Below are positions 1 to 6,418 of a stretch of DNA of 9,403 nt, piece by piece (positions within the stretch are counted from its first letter, which is position 1; the number at the start of each line of letters is the position of its first letter). The notes beneath the pieces are model-generated. The model saw only the letters and a list, made by a program, of their open reading frames with translations. It had not been told where the DNA came from and did no database searches. This stretch comes from Alkalimonas sp. (lineage in GTDB: Bacteria > Pseudomonadota > Gammaproteobacteria > Enterobacterales > Alteromonadaceae). The stretch covers positions 1 to 9,403 of the forward strand of contig JAIUMG010000121.1 of the NCBI GenBank assembly GCA_022565655.1. The letters run 5' to 3'. A program made the translations under genes and the position numbers.

Positions 1-1191
1 ACCGGAGTGGCGACAGGGACGGTGTATGGTGATGACACTCAGGTACAGCAGTTAGGCCGCTGGGTGGTGCTAAAAGACATTGATGCCTTTACCAATGATT
101 TAGCGTTAAGCCATACCACCGATCAGGCGGTCTATACAGTAGGTTATTTCGATACCCGCTACTCGGTGAAAGACTGGTGGTCGATCGGCAATCAGGCCTG
201 GCATGTGCTGGCTAAGGGCGGTGAGCTGCTCAGCGGTATTGGCTGCAACGACAGCCTGCAAAGCTGCAGCTGGAATTACGATATCGACTCAACCGGCGAT
301 GGCCATACCCGGGCGCTTTATGCGGCAGCCGAGTATCAAATCAATGATCAATGGCGGGTTGATGCCGGTATCCGTAATGAAAACCACAGTATCAGTTACG
401 TGGTGGATGAAGGGCTGAATGGCCAGATCAGTAAAGCCGTCGATTACGATGAAAGCAAAATTGCCTGGACCGCCGGAGTCAACTGGATGTGGCAGCGCAA
501 TATGGGGATGTTTGTTCGTGCCAACCGTGGGCAGAAAATGCCTTACTTCGATGATTTCCGTGATAATTTTGATGCCTACACTGCAGGTGACAAGCTGATC
601 AACGAAATCACCCAGTACGAGCTGGGCTATAAATGGGCCGAGCAAAACTACAGCCTGTACCTAACTGCCTTTATCAATGAAGCAAAAGGGGAAACCTTTG
701 TCGCCCGGCCAGGAGCTCCTGCCGAGGTGCTAACGACCGAGGCGCGAGGGGTTGAAGTGGACTTTAACTTCATGGCCCGTAATGGTCTGGCCATTAATTT
801 AAACTCGACCTTGCAACAAACGGAAATCACCAATCATCCGGATGACAGCATTGTCGGCAATCGCGCTATGCGTCAGCCGCGCTGGCAAGCTCGTGTCACG
901 CCAAGCTATGGTTTTGATCTGGGCACGATGTTTGCCACTGTGTACGGTACTGTCTCCGCCGTGTCGGATCGCTATGCCGACAATAGCAATAGCGTGACCT
1001 TAAAAGGCTACAGCAAAATCGATCTGGGGATGCAGCTGGAAGTGACCGACCAGTTAACGGCTCAGCTCTCGGTGGCTAACCTGACTGACAAAAATGGCCT
1101 GACCGAAGGGGATCCACGTAACCCTACAGCGCCGAATGGCCGTTACATCATGCCACGTAGCGCGGAATTCAGCATCAGCTACCGCTTTTAA
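1..1191 (+). CDS. TonB-dependent outer-membrane receptor, C-terminal part (5' end outside window)
   Basis: The frame is open from base 1, so the gene starts upstream and only the last 396 residues are here. The protein alternates short amphipathic strands and polar loops, as an outer-membrane beta-barrel does. Near the end it has the conserved segment LSVANLTDKNGLTEGDPRN, and it finishes ISYRF with the terminal phenylalanine needed for barrel insertion. These are hallmarks of TonB-dependent receptors, which import siderophores, cobalamin, sugars or other scarce ligands using energy from TonB-ExbB-ExbD. A cysteine pair (codons at 244 and 265, six residues between) probably forms a disulfide in an extracellular loop. 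The plug domain and TonB box are not in the window, so the substrate cannot be named. A GTG at base 7 is only an internal codon. The gene ends at an intrinsic terminator and has no co-transcribed partner here. Confidence 0.9.
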   Translation, partial: TGVATGTVYGDDTQVQQLGRWVVLKDIDAFTNDLALSHTTDQAVYTVGYFDTRYSVKDWWSIGNQAWHVLAKGGELLSGIGCNDSLQSCSWNYDIDSTGDGHTRALYAAAEYQINDQWRVDAGIRNENHSISYVVDEGLNGQISKAVDYDESKIAWTAGVNWMWQRNMGMFVRANRGQKMPYFDDFRDNFDAYTAGDKLINEITQYELGYKWAEQNYSLYLTAFINEAKGETFVARPGAPAEVLTTEARGVEVDFNFMARNGLAINLNSTLQQTEITNHPDDSIVGNRAMRQPRWQARVTPSYGFDLGTMFATVYGTVSAVSDRYADNSNSVTLKGYSKIDLGMQLEVTDQLTAQLSVANLTDKNGLTEGDPRNPTAPNGRYIMPRSAEFSISYRF

Positions 1192-1210
1192 GGTACCACT
1201 CCCGTACCTG

Positions 1211-1234
1211 AGCGCCCTGCGGGGCGCTTTTTTT
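1211..1234 (+). terminator. Intrinsic terminator after the TonB-dependent receptor gene
   Basis: AGCGCCC (1211-1217) and GGGCGCT (1222-1228) form a 7-bp GC-rich stem with loop TGCG. The stem runs into seven T (1228-1234). It lies 20 bases past the stop codon and separates the receptor from uvrA. Confidence 0.93.
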
Positions 1235-1357
1235 GTTTGCAGCGCAAATTATTCCTAGCCGTCTGATTTGCACGGTACACTTGTTCTTACGACGACTTAT
1301 TTTGTGGCGCCTGGAAAACCAAAACCAGCTTTGTCACGTTCTCTTCGTTTTGGTGGT

Positions 1358-1385
1358 TTTACCGGCTGTGCAGATAGTGTATATT
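1358..1385 (+). promoter_or_regulatory. Possible uvrA promoter
   Basis: TATATT (1380-1385) fits a -10 element, and TTTACC (1358-1363) is a weak -35 at a 16-bp spacing. The -10 lies inside the LexA box, the arrangement expected of an SOS-repressed promoter. It would place the transcript start about 50 bases before the uvrA ATG. Confidence rests mainly on overlap with the LexA box. Confidence 0.45.
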
Positions 1386-1394
1386 TGTACAGGT
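1375..1394 (+). promoter_or_regulatory. LexA binding site (SOS box) of uvrA
   Basis: The sequence TAGTGTATATTTGTACAGGT matches the gammaproteobacterial LexA consensus TACTGTATATATATACAGTA at 15 of 20 positions. It has the right spacing of 8 bases between the GTGT and ACAG arms. The one notable departure is G in place of the usual first C of CTGT. As recalled, the E. coli uvrA box is TACTGTATATTCATTCAGGT, which agrees at 16 of 20. The box sits 46 bases upstream of the uvrA ATG, so LexA repression relieved by DNA damage is the expected control. Confidence 0.8.
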
Positions 1395-1440
1395 TAGTGG
1401 CGTCATTTTGCCACCCCTCAGCTGGCTATTGGATCTGATC

Positions 1441-2457
1441 ATGGACAAAATTTCTATCCGGGGTGCCCGGACCCACAATCTGAAGAATTTCTCTCTCGAT
1501 ATTCCCCGCGACAAACTGATTGTGGTGACTGGTTTATCAGGTTCCGGTAAATCATCACTGGCCTTTGATACGCTGTATGCCGAAGGTCAGCGCCGTTATG
1601 TGGAGTCCTTATCCGCCTATGCCCGGCAGTTTTTAAGCATGATGGAAAAGCCCGATGTCGATCACATCGAAGGCTTGTCGCCAGCTATTTCGATTGAACA
1701 GAAATCCACCTCACACAACCCGCGCTCCACCGTGGGTACCATCACGGAAATATACGATTACCTGCGGCTGATGTTTGCCCGTGTCGGCGAGCCACGCTGC
1801 CCGGAGCACGATTTACCCTTAGCGGCTCAGACCATCAGCGAAATGGTCGATAAGGTCTTGGCCTTGCCGGAAGGCAGCAAAATGATGGTGCTGGCGCCTG
1901 TGGTGCACGATCGAAAAGGTGAACATGTCAAATTGCTGGAAAACCTGGTGACTCAGGGCTATATCCGCGCCCGTATCGACGGTGAAGTTTGTGACTTATC
2001 CGACCCACCGACACTGGAGCTACACAAAAAGCACACCATTGAAGTGGTGATCGACCGTATTAAAGTGCGGGATGATATTCAACAACGTCTGGCCGAGTCA
2101 TTGGAAACTGCCTTGCAGCTATCTGCTGGTGTGGTTCGGGTGGCCTACATGGACGATGCCACCAAAGAAGAGCTGATATTCTCTGCTAATTTTGCCTGCC
2201 CAACTTGTGGTTATTCGATGACCGAGCTGGAGCCGCGGATGTTTTCCTTTAACAACCCGGCCGGTGCTTGCCCCAGTTGTGATGGCCTCGGAGTGAAGCA
2301 GTTTTTCGACCCGGCCAAGGTGGTGAGTAACGACAGTCTGAGTCTGGCTGGTGGCGCCATTCGCGGCTGGGATAAACGTAGTTTTTATTACCATCAAATG
2401 CTGAAATCGGTGGCGAAACATTACGGTTTTGATGTTGAGACGCCTTTAAAGAGCTGA
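1441..2457 (+). CDS. uvrA: UvrA N-terminal fragment (before the frameshift)
   Basis: This frame encodes 338 residues beginning MDKISIRGARTHNLKN, the typical UvrA start. A weak GGA Shine-Dalgarno lies at 1431-1433. An in-frame TTG at 1408 would add 11 residues not found in the family, so the ATG at 1441 is preferred. Visible parts are the first Walker A motif GLSGSGKS (residues 31-38), the UvrB-binding and insertion region, and the first zinc module with CPTC and CPSC pairs around residues 253-283. The fragment ends before the signature motif and Walker B of the first ATPase domain. On its own it cannot form a working ATPase site. Confidence 0.85.
   Translation: MDKISIRGARTHNLKNFSLDIPRDKLIVVTGLSGSGKSSLAFDTLYAEGQRRYVESLSAYARQFLSMMEKPDVDHIEGLSPAISIEQKSTSHNPRSTVGTITEIYDYLRLMFARVGEPRCPEHDLPLAAQTISEMVDKVLALPEGSKMMVLAPVVHDRKGEHVKLLENLVTQGYIRARIDGEVCDLSDPPTLELHKKHTIEVVIDRIKVRDDIQQRLAESLETALQLSAGVVRVAYMDDATKEELIFSANFACPTCGYSMTELEPRMFSFNNPAGACPSCDGLGVKQFFDPAKVVSNDSLSLAGGAIRGWDKRSFYYHQMLKSVAKHYGFDVETPLKS
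2445..2451 (+). other. uvrA: Slippery heptamer T TTA AAG at the uvrA frameshift
   Basis: In the first uvrA frame the codons read CCT TTA AAG AGC TGA. This places T TTA AAG in the X XXY YYZ register used for -1 frameshifting. Slippage to TTT AAA would continue directly into GAG CTG AGC of the second frame. No strong downstream stem-loop or upstream Shine-Dalgarno-like stimulator is visible. Any loss of one base before TTT AAA G would create this heptamer, so its presence alone does not prove programmed frameshifting. Confidence 0.6.
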
Positions 2458-2477
2458 GCAAAAAGCAGCAGCAAGCG

Positions 2478-4265
2478 GTGTTGTATGGCAGTGGTGCGAC
2501 CAAGATCGACTTTACTTATCTGAATGACCGCGGCGATACCGTGCGCCGTAATCACCCTTTTGAAGGCATTATTCCTAATATGGAGCGGCGCTACCGCGAT
2601 ACTGAGTCGAACTCGGTGCGGGATGAGTTGGTGAAGCATATGGCCAGCCAACCTTGCCCCAGCTGCAATGGCAGCCGTTTGCGGGAAGAGGCCCGCCATG
2701 TGTTTATCGGCCAGACCAACCTGCCGATGATCACCGAACGCTCTATTGGTGATTGCCTGGACTTTTTCCAGCAACTGCAACTAAGCGGTCAGCGGGCGCA
2801 AATCGCTGAAAAAATATTAAAAGAAATTCAGGACCGGCTGCGTTTTCTGGTCAATGTCGGCCTGAACTATTTAACCTTATCACGCAGCGCTGAAACCCTG
2901 TCGGGTGGTGAGGCGCAACGTATCCGCTTAGCCAGTCAGATCGGGGCCGGCCTGGTCGGGGTGATGTATGTGCTGGATGAACCCTCGATTGGTTTGCACC
3001 AGCGCGATAACGACCGTTTGCTCGGCACCCTGACGCATTTACGCGATCTGGGCAATACCGTGATCGTGGTCGAACACGATGAAGATGCCATCCGTAGCGC
3101 CGATCATATTCTGGATATTGGTCCGGGTGCCGGGGTGCATGGTGGCTATATCGTGGCGCAGGGCACGCTGGAGGACATAAAAGCCTGCGAGGAATCCCTG
3201 ACTGGCCAGTACCTCAGCAACAAACGCCGCATTGAAGTGCCGCAGCAGCGCACCCCGCTGACCGACAAATGGTTAAAGGTAGTCGGCGCTACAGGCAACA
3301 ATCTGAAAAAAGTCGATCTGGCCATTCCTTTTGGTTTAATGACCTGCATTACCGGCGTCTCCGGTTCGGGCAAATCAACCTTGATCAACGATACCCTGTA
3401 CCGGGTGGCGCACAAGGTTTTAAACAAAGGCGAAGGCAAAGATCCAGCACCGCATCAGGCCATTGAAGGGCTCGAGCATTTCGATAAAGTCATTGATATC
3501 GATCAGAGCCCGATAGGCCGCACCCCCCGCTCCAATGCCGCCACCTACACCGGTATTTTTACCGGGGTGCGCGAGCTGTTTGCCGGCACACAGGAAGCGC
3601 GCTCCCGTGGCTATCAGCTCGGCCGTTTCAGTTTTAATGTCAAAGGTGGCCGCTGCGAGGCTTGTCAGGGTGATGGGGTGATCAAGGTAGAAATGCACTT
3701 TTTACCCGATGTTTATGTGCCCTGCGATGTCTGTAAGGGCAAGCGCTACAATCGTGAAACACTGGAAGTGAAATACAAAGGCAAGAATATTCACGAAGTG
3801 CTGGATATGACGGTGGAAGACGCCCAAGAGTTTTTCAAAGCCATCCCGGCCATCAATCGCAAGCTGCAAACTTTGCTGGATGTCGGTTTAAGCTACATCA
3901 AGCTCGGCCAGTCGGCTACCACGCTATCGGGCGGCGAAGCACAGCGGGTGAAACTGGCCCGTGAGCTCAGTAAGCGCGATACCGGCAAAACCCTGTACAT
4001 TCTGGATGAGCCCACCACCGGCCTGCACTTTTACGATGTACAGCAACTACTGAACGTACTGCACCGGCTACGCGACCATGGCAATACCGTGGTCGTCATC
4101 GAGCACAACCTGGACGTCATCAAAACCGCCGACTGGATCGTCGATTTAGGCCCGGAAGGCGGTAGTGGTGGTGGTGAAATCCTGGTTGCTGGCACACCTG
4201 AGACGGTGGCCAAATGCAAAAAATCCTTTACCGGACATTACCTGAAACCGTTGCTGGCTAACTAA
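2478..4265 (+). CDS. uvrA: UvrA C-terminal fragment (after the frameshift)
   Basis: The frame is open from 2439 and the first possible start is the GTG at 2478, but no Shine-Dalgarno precedes it, so independent translation is unlikely. In order it holds the first ABC signature LSGGEAQRIRLASQIG, Walker B of domain 1 (YVLDEPSIGLH), the second Walker A (GVSGSGKST), and the C-terminal zinc finger with CEAC and CDVC pairs that contacts DNA near lesions. The second signature LSGGEAQRVKLAREL and Walker B YILDEPTTGLH follow. It closes with the conserved GPEGGSGGGEI segment and GHYLKPLLAN. Every key residue is intact, so there is no sign of decay beyond the single frameshift. Confidence 0.85.
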   Translation: MLYGSGATKIDFTYLNDRGDTVRRNHPFEGIIPNMERRYRDTESNSVRDELVKHMASQPCPSCNGSRLREEARHVFIGQTNLPMITERSIGDCLDFFQQLQLSGQRAQIAEKILKEIQDRLRFLVNVGLNYLTLSRSAETLSGGEAQRIRLASQIGAGLVGVMYVLDEPSIGLHQRDNDRLLGTLTHLRDLGNTVIVVEHDEDAIRSADHILDIGPGAGVHGGYIVAQGTLEDIKACEESLTGQYLSNKRRIEVPQQRTPLTDKWLKVVGATGNNLKKVDLAIPFGLMTCITGVSGSGKSTLINDTLYRVAHKVLNKGEGKDPAPHQAIEGLEHFDKVIDIDQSPIGRTPRSNAATYTGIFTGVRELFAGTQEARSRGYQLGRFSFNVKGGRCEACQGDGVIKVEMHFLPDVYVPCDVCKGKRYNRETLEVKYKGKNIHEVLDMTVEDAQEFFKAIPAINRKLQTLLDVGLSYIKLGQSATTLSGGEAQRVKLARELSKRDTGKTLYILDEPTTGLHFYDVQQLLNVLHRLRDHGNTVVVIEHNLDVIKTADWIVDLGPEGGSGGGEILVAGTPETVAKCKKSFTGHYLKPLLAN

Positions 4266-4284
4266 ACACTTTTTGTTGCATTTA

Positions 4285-4293
4285 TGCTATTAT
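4285..4293 (+). promoter_or_regulatory. Possible extended -10 promoter of the membrane-protein gene
   Basis: TGCTATTAT combines a TGn extension with TATTAT, a 5-of-6 match to TATAAT. It lies in the AT-rich gap after uvrA and would start transcription near 4300, about 30 bases before the ATG at 4331. No good -35 accompanies it, which is tolerated by extended -10 promoters. Read-through from uvrA is also possible, since no terminator is seen between the two genes. Confidence 0.4.
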
Positions 4294-4330
4294 TTCGATA
4301 CTAAATATTTTGCACAATAAGGACATTGGC

Positions 4331-4783
4331 ATGATAGGCTTAACCTCACCCGATAGTGTTTTACTTGAGCAGCGCAGCAAAGCTGTGCCAGCCTGGTTTA
4401 GGTTTTGTGGTGTTTCACTATTATTGTTCTATTGCGCGATGTTTGTGTGGATCAGCCTGAATGCCTTTGGTGACTTTTCTTCCCGCTATGTTACCTTTAC
4501 TAGTGCTAACCCAGCACAGGTGCTTCTGATTGTCTGGGCTTTTTTTCTGCTGATGGCTGTAAGCTTTTATGGTCTGGTCAAAGGTTACTACCTCGGATTA
4601 CTCGCCTGCTTGCTGCTTGGGTATTCTGGCATGGTCGGAATTTTGTACAGCACACTTACGACAGGGATGGTGGATCTGACGCTCATTGTTTATCTGCTGG
4701 TGGTGTATCAGCTGCATAAAATCGTGGGACGTTGGCGCAGGTTGAAAAAGGAACTGCAATTAAATCTGCAACAGACTATCTAA
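4331..4783 (+). CDS. Four-helix inner-membrane protein of unknown function
   Basis: This encodes 150 residues. The start ATG is chosen because AAGGA (4318-4322) lies 8 bases before it; an upstream in-frame TTG at 4310 has no such site. Four hydrophobic segments are visible at about residues 24-44, 63-83, 88-108 and 112-128. Positive charges before the first segment (R16, K17, R24) and after the last (WRRLKK, 135-140) predict that both ends face the cytoplasm. No catalytic motif, metal site or signal peptide is seen, and I do not recognise the family. Its place directly after uvrA, 65 bases past the stop, gives no clear functional link, since it probably has its own promoter. It could be an orphan membrane protein of limited distribution. 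Confidence 0.75.
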   Translation: MIGLTSPDSVLLEQRSKAVPAWFRFCGVSLLLFYCAMFVWISLNAFGDFSSRYVTFTSANPAQVLLIVWAFFLLMAVSFYGLVKGYYLGLLACLLLGYSGMVGILYSTLTTGMVDLTLIVYLLVVYQLHKIVGRWRRLKKELQLNLQQTI

Positions 4784-4803
4784 CGCATGCTTTAAAGCAG
4801 CTT

Positions 4804-4822
4804 AATCAAGCAACGCTTGATT
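4804..4822 (+). repeat. Perfect hairpin between convergent genes, possible weak terminator
   Basis: AATCAAGC (4804-4811) and GCTTGATT (4815-4822) are perfect inverted copies around loop AAC. The hairpin starts 21 bases past the membrane-protein stop and lies between convergent genes, the usual place for a bidirectional terminator. No T run follows on either strand, so it may only stabilise 3' ends. A short palindrome, GCTTTAAAGC, precedes it at 4789-4798. Confidence 0.4.
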
Positions 4823-4919
4823 CTCATACGGGCACTTAGTTAGCTGAGCACTGAACGCCTGAATGGTATTTTCGATACATCTTTTGCTTGTGCTGAAGTA
4901 CTAAACCGGTTACTTACCT

Positions 4920-6242
4920 TTAAGCCATGATTAACTTGCGAACAGCATGGGCGGTATAGTACAGCGGGTACACTAAATGCTGTTGTTCAAGCGGGGATGA
5001 GCCTTGTGTGCCTGTCAGTTTGATGGTTCTGACCGGATTGCACTTTTCAATGTAGGATTGTAGTGACTTTGCCCGAGTGCGCTTGCCGCTTTTTACTTCC
5101 ACCGGGATACAATTGCCAGCCTGATCCGATAGAATAAATTCAATTTCAGCTCGCGCATCGCTCCAGGAAAAGGTTGGATCAAGGCCCAACGCCGCCAATT
5201 CCTGTTGCACAAAATTTTCTGCAATAAAACCTTTGTACTGGTAACCCTGACGTTTAATTTCCAGATAGCTGACACCCAGCATATGGTTCAGTAAACCGAC
5301 ATCAAACAAAAACAACTTCACCATATTGTCTTTTTTGTAGGCCGCCAGCGGGCTACGGACGAGCCCCTCCAGGGGATGATTTTTTAGCACCAGTCGGCAT
5401 TTTTCCAGCCAGGATATACCGCTTTCCAGCTGCTGATAACGCGATTTGCGTTCATGCACCTGTTTAAACTTAAAGCGTTTTACCGATTCATCCAGCACCG
5501 CGGCCAGCTGCGCTGGTACCGCCGTAAAAATGGATTCAATCAGGCCCGCATCGACCTTGCCGGAGTATTTGCCAAAATCCCGTACATAGCCGGCGATTAG
5601 ATCTGCATGAATACGGGACACTGCTTTGACCTGCTCTAACGGGCCATGTTCGGCCTGCTGAAACCAGGTACTAACGGCTTCCGGCATGCCGCCGGTAAAA
5701 TAATAATCCGTGAGCTTATCAAATAGCTGGGTGTGAGCAGCTGATGAGTTCAGTTGATTATTGTACGCTTTGATCAGGGCCTGCTCGTTGGATGCCAGTA
5801 AAAATTCCTGAAAGGTCAGAGGGCGGAGGACGTATTGCTCCACTTTACCGACCGGGAAGCTATTTAGTAAGCCAATATTAGAGCCGCTGGCAGCCACAAA
5901 CAGCTGGGGTGCTTTTTCAGCAAAATATTTCAATGAGGTGACCGCGCGCGGGCATTCACCTATCTCATCCAGGATCAGTAAATCGGTGTCGGCATGAAAG
6001 CGCTGCCCTGTAAGCAGTTCAATATTCGCCAGGATATCCTCCGGCGCCAGCGAGCCGGTAAAGGCCTCAGCCATCTGGGGAGATTCCAGAAAATCGATAC
6101 GTAACACCTGGGCAAAGTGTTGCCCCAATAGCTCCTGCAACAAATAGGTTTTACCGGTTTGCCTGGCACCATTAATCAACAGCGGCTTGCGTTGAGTTTT
6201 CGCCTTCCAGGCTAACAGTTCGGATAACAATACACGCTTCAT
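4920..6242 (-). CDS. AAA_14/DUF4143-type ATPase with C-terminal PD-(D/E)XK-like region
   Basis: This 440-residue protein belongs to a family widespread in bacteria and archaea whose cellular role is not established. An N-terminal P-loop ATPase carries Walker A GARQTGKT (residues 25-32), Walker B LLILDE (88-93) and a sensor-like AASGSN (117-122). A helical DUF4143 region follows. Near the C-terminus AEIEFIL (365-371) and PVEVKSGK (380-387) form the E/D...EVK pattern of the PD-(D/E)XK nuclease fold, common to this family and perhaps used for DNA binding rather than cutting. The start is supported by AGGTG eight bases upstream. The length fits the family (about 380-450). The gene stands alone, with genes facing it downstream and a symmetrical operator-like array upstream. 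Such ATPases are often patchily distributed, so horizontal acquisition is possible, though base composition looks like that of its neighbours. Confidence 0.88.
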   Translation of the reverse strand: MKRVLLSELLAWKAKTQRKPLLINGARQTGKTYLLQELLGQHFAQVLRIDFLESPQMAEAFTGSLAPEDILANIELLTGQRFHADTDLLILDEIGECPRAVTSLKYFAEKAPQLFVAASGSNIGLLNSFPVGKVEQYVLRPLTFQEFLLASNEQALIKAYNNQLNSSAAHTQLFDKLTDYYFTGGMPEAVSTWFQQAEHGPLEQVKAVSRIHADLIAGYVRDFGKYSGKVDAGLIESIFTAVPAQLAAVLDESVKRFKFKQVHERKSRYQQLESGISWLEKCRLVLKNHPLEGLVRSPLAAYKKDNMVKLFLFDVGLLNHMLGVSYLEIKRQGYQYKGFIAENFVQQELAALGLDPTFSWSDARAEIEFILSDQAGNCIPVEVKSGKRTRAKSLQSYIEKCNPVRTIKLTGTQGSSPLEQQHLVYPLYYTAHAVRKLIMA

Positions 6243-6276
6243 GGCAATAGCACCTGATCAAAGATTCGCACACATT

Positions 6277-6369
6277 ACACTTTTATGCGCGTAAAAACAA
6301 AATAAACCACACTTTTATGCGCATAAAAATATATAAAATAACATTAATTGGCGCATAAAAGTGTGGTTT
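6277..6369 (-). promoter_or_regulatory. Three-box operator-like array with exact 32-bp period upstream of the ATPase
   Basis: Three copies of a box built on GCGCATAAAAGTGT occur. Box A is TTTTATGCGCGTAAAA (6281-6296, one mismatch to a palindrome). Box B is the perfect 16-bp palindrome TTTTATGCGCATAAAA (6313-6328). Box C has the half-site GCGCATAAAA (6351-6360). Their GCGC centres fall at 6288.5, 6320.5 and 6352.5, exactly 32 bp or about three helical turns apart. The centres are 46, 78 and 110 bp upstream of the ATPase ATG. Flanking bases extend the match asymmetrically: A and B continue as ACAC on the left, C continues as GTGT on the right. This looks like cooperative binding sites for a dimeric regulator on one DNA face. 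The regulator is not identifiable here. Confidence 0.7.
6304..6369. repeat. Perfect 19-bp inverted repeat around a 28-bp AT-rich spacer
   Basis: AAACCACACTTTTATGCGC (6304-6322) is repeated as its exact reverse complement at 6351-6369. The 28 bases between (6323-6350) contain only two G or C. The arms include boxes B and C of the operator-like array, and the structure could extrude as a cruciform. The short direct repeat CAAAA lies near both outer ends (6298-6302 and 6370-6374). Confidence 0.9.
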
Positions 6370-6418
6370 CAAAACAATATGCATTTTGGATATTATTGTG
6401 TCTTATCGCTTGCCTGGC

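Larger units (their letters stand above)
1441..4265 (+). pseudogene. uvrA: uvrA, excinuclease ABC subunit A, interrupted by a one-base frameshift
   Basis: UvrA is the DNA-damage-recognition ATPase of nucleotide excision repair. It dimerises, scans DNA with UvrB and loads UvrB at lesions for UvrC incision. The two reading frames (1441-2457 and 2439-4265) together cover the whole family architecture, and joining them gives about 941 residues against 940 in E. coli. The first frame stops at 2455-2457. The second frame is closed by a TGA at 2436-2438, so the shift must lie between 2439 and 2457. Homologous UvrA proteins suggest the original read Pro-Phe-Lys-Glu-Leu, with one base lost just before TTTAAAGAG. 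The remaining bases form T TTA AAG (2445-2451), a -1 slippery heptamer in the correct frame, so some full-length protein could still be made. The alternatives are a true inactivating mutation or a sequencing error in a short T run. No second lesion is visible, which argues for a recent event or an error. Confidence 0.85.

Noticed and set aside
1408..1440. A TTG start extending UvrA by 11 residues
   Set aside because: The added residues are not part of the UvrA family start, whereas MDKISIRGARTHNLKN at 1441 is.
2478..4265. The second uvrA frame as an independently translated gene
   Set aside because: The GTG at 2478 has no Shine-Dalgarno, and the conserved UvrA sequence starts earlier at 2445, so it is the continuation of the same gene.
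4778..4843. An integron attC site overlapping the stop of the membrane-protein gene (ATCTAAC ... GTTAGCT)
   Set aside because: The right-hand core does not fit GTTRRRY, the inner arms do not pair in the attC pattern, and no second site or integrase is present to bound a cassette.
6304..6369. A 66-bp miniature inverted-repeat transposable element (19-bp terminal repeats, CAAAA on both sides)
   Set aside because: A third related box lies at 6277-6297, outside the supposed element, in the same exact 32-bp register. An operator array explains all three copies and a transposed element explains only two. The CAAAA flanks are short, in an A-rich context and not symmetrically placed.
6277..6369. A short CRISPR-like repeat array
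   Set aside because: One of the three copies is inverted, spacers would be only about 13-18 bases and AT-rich, and no cas genes are nearby.
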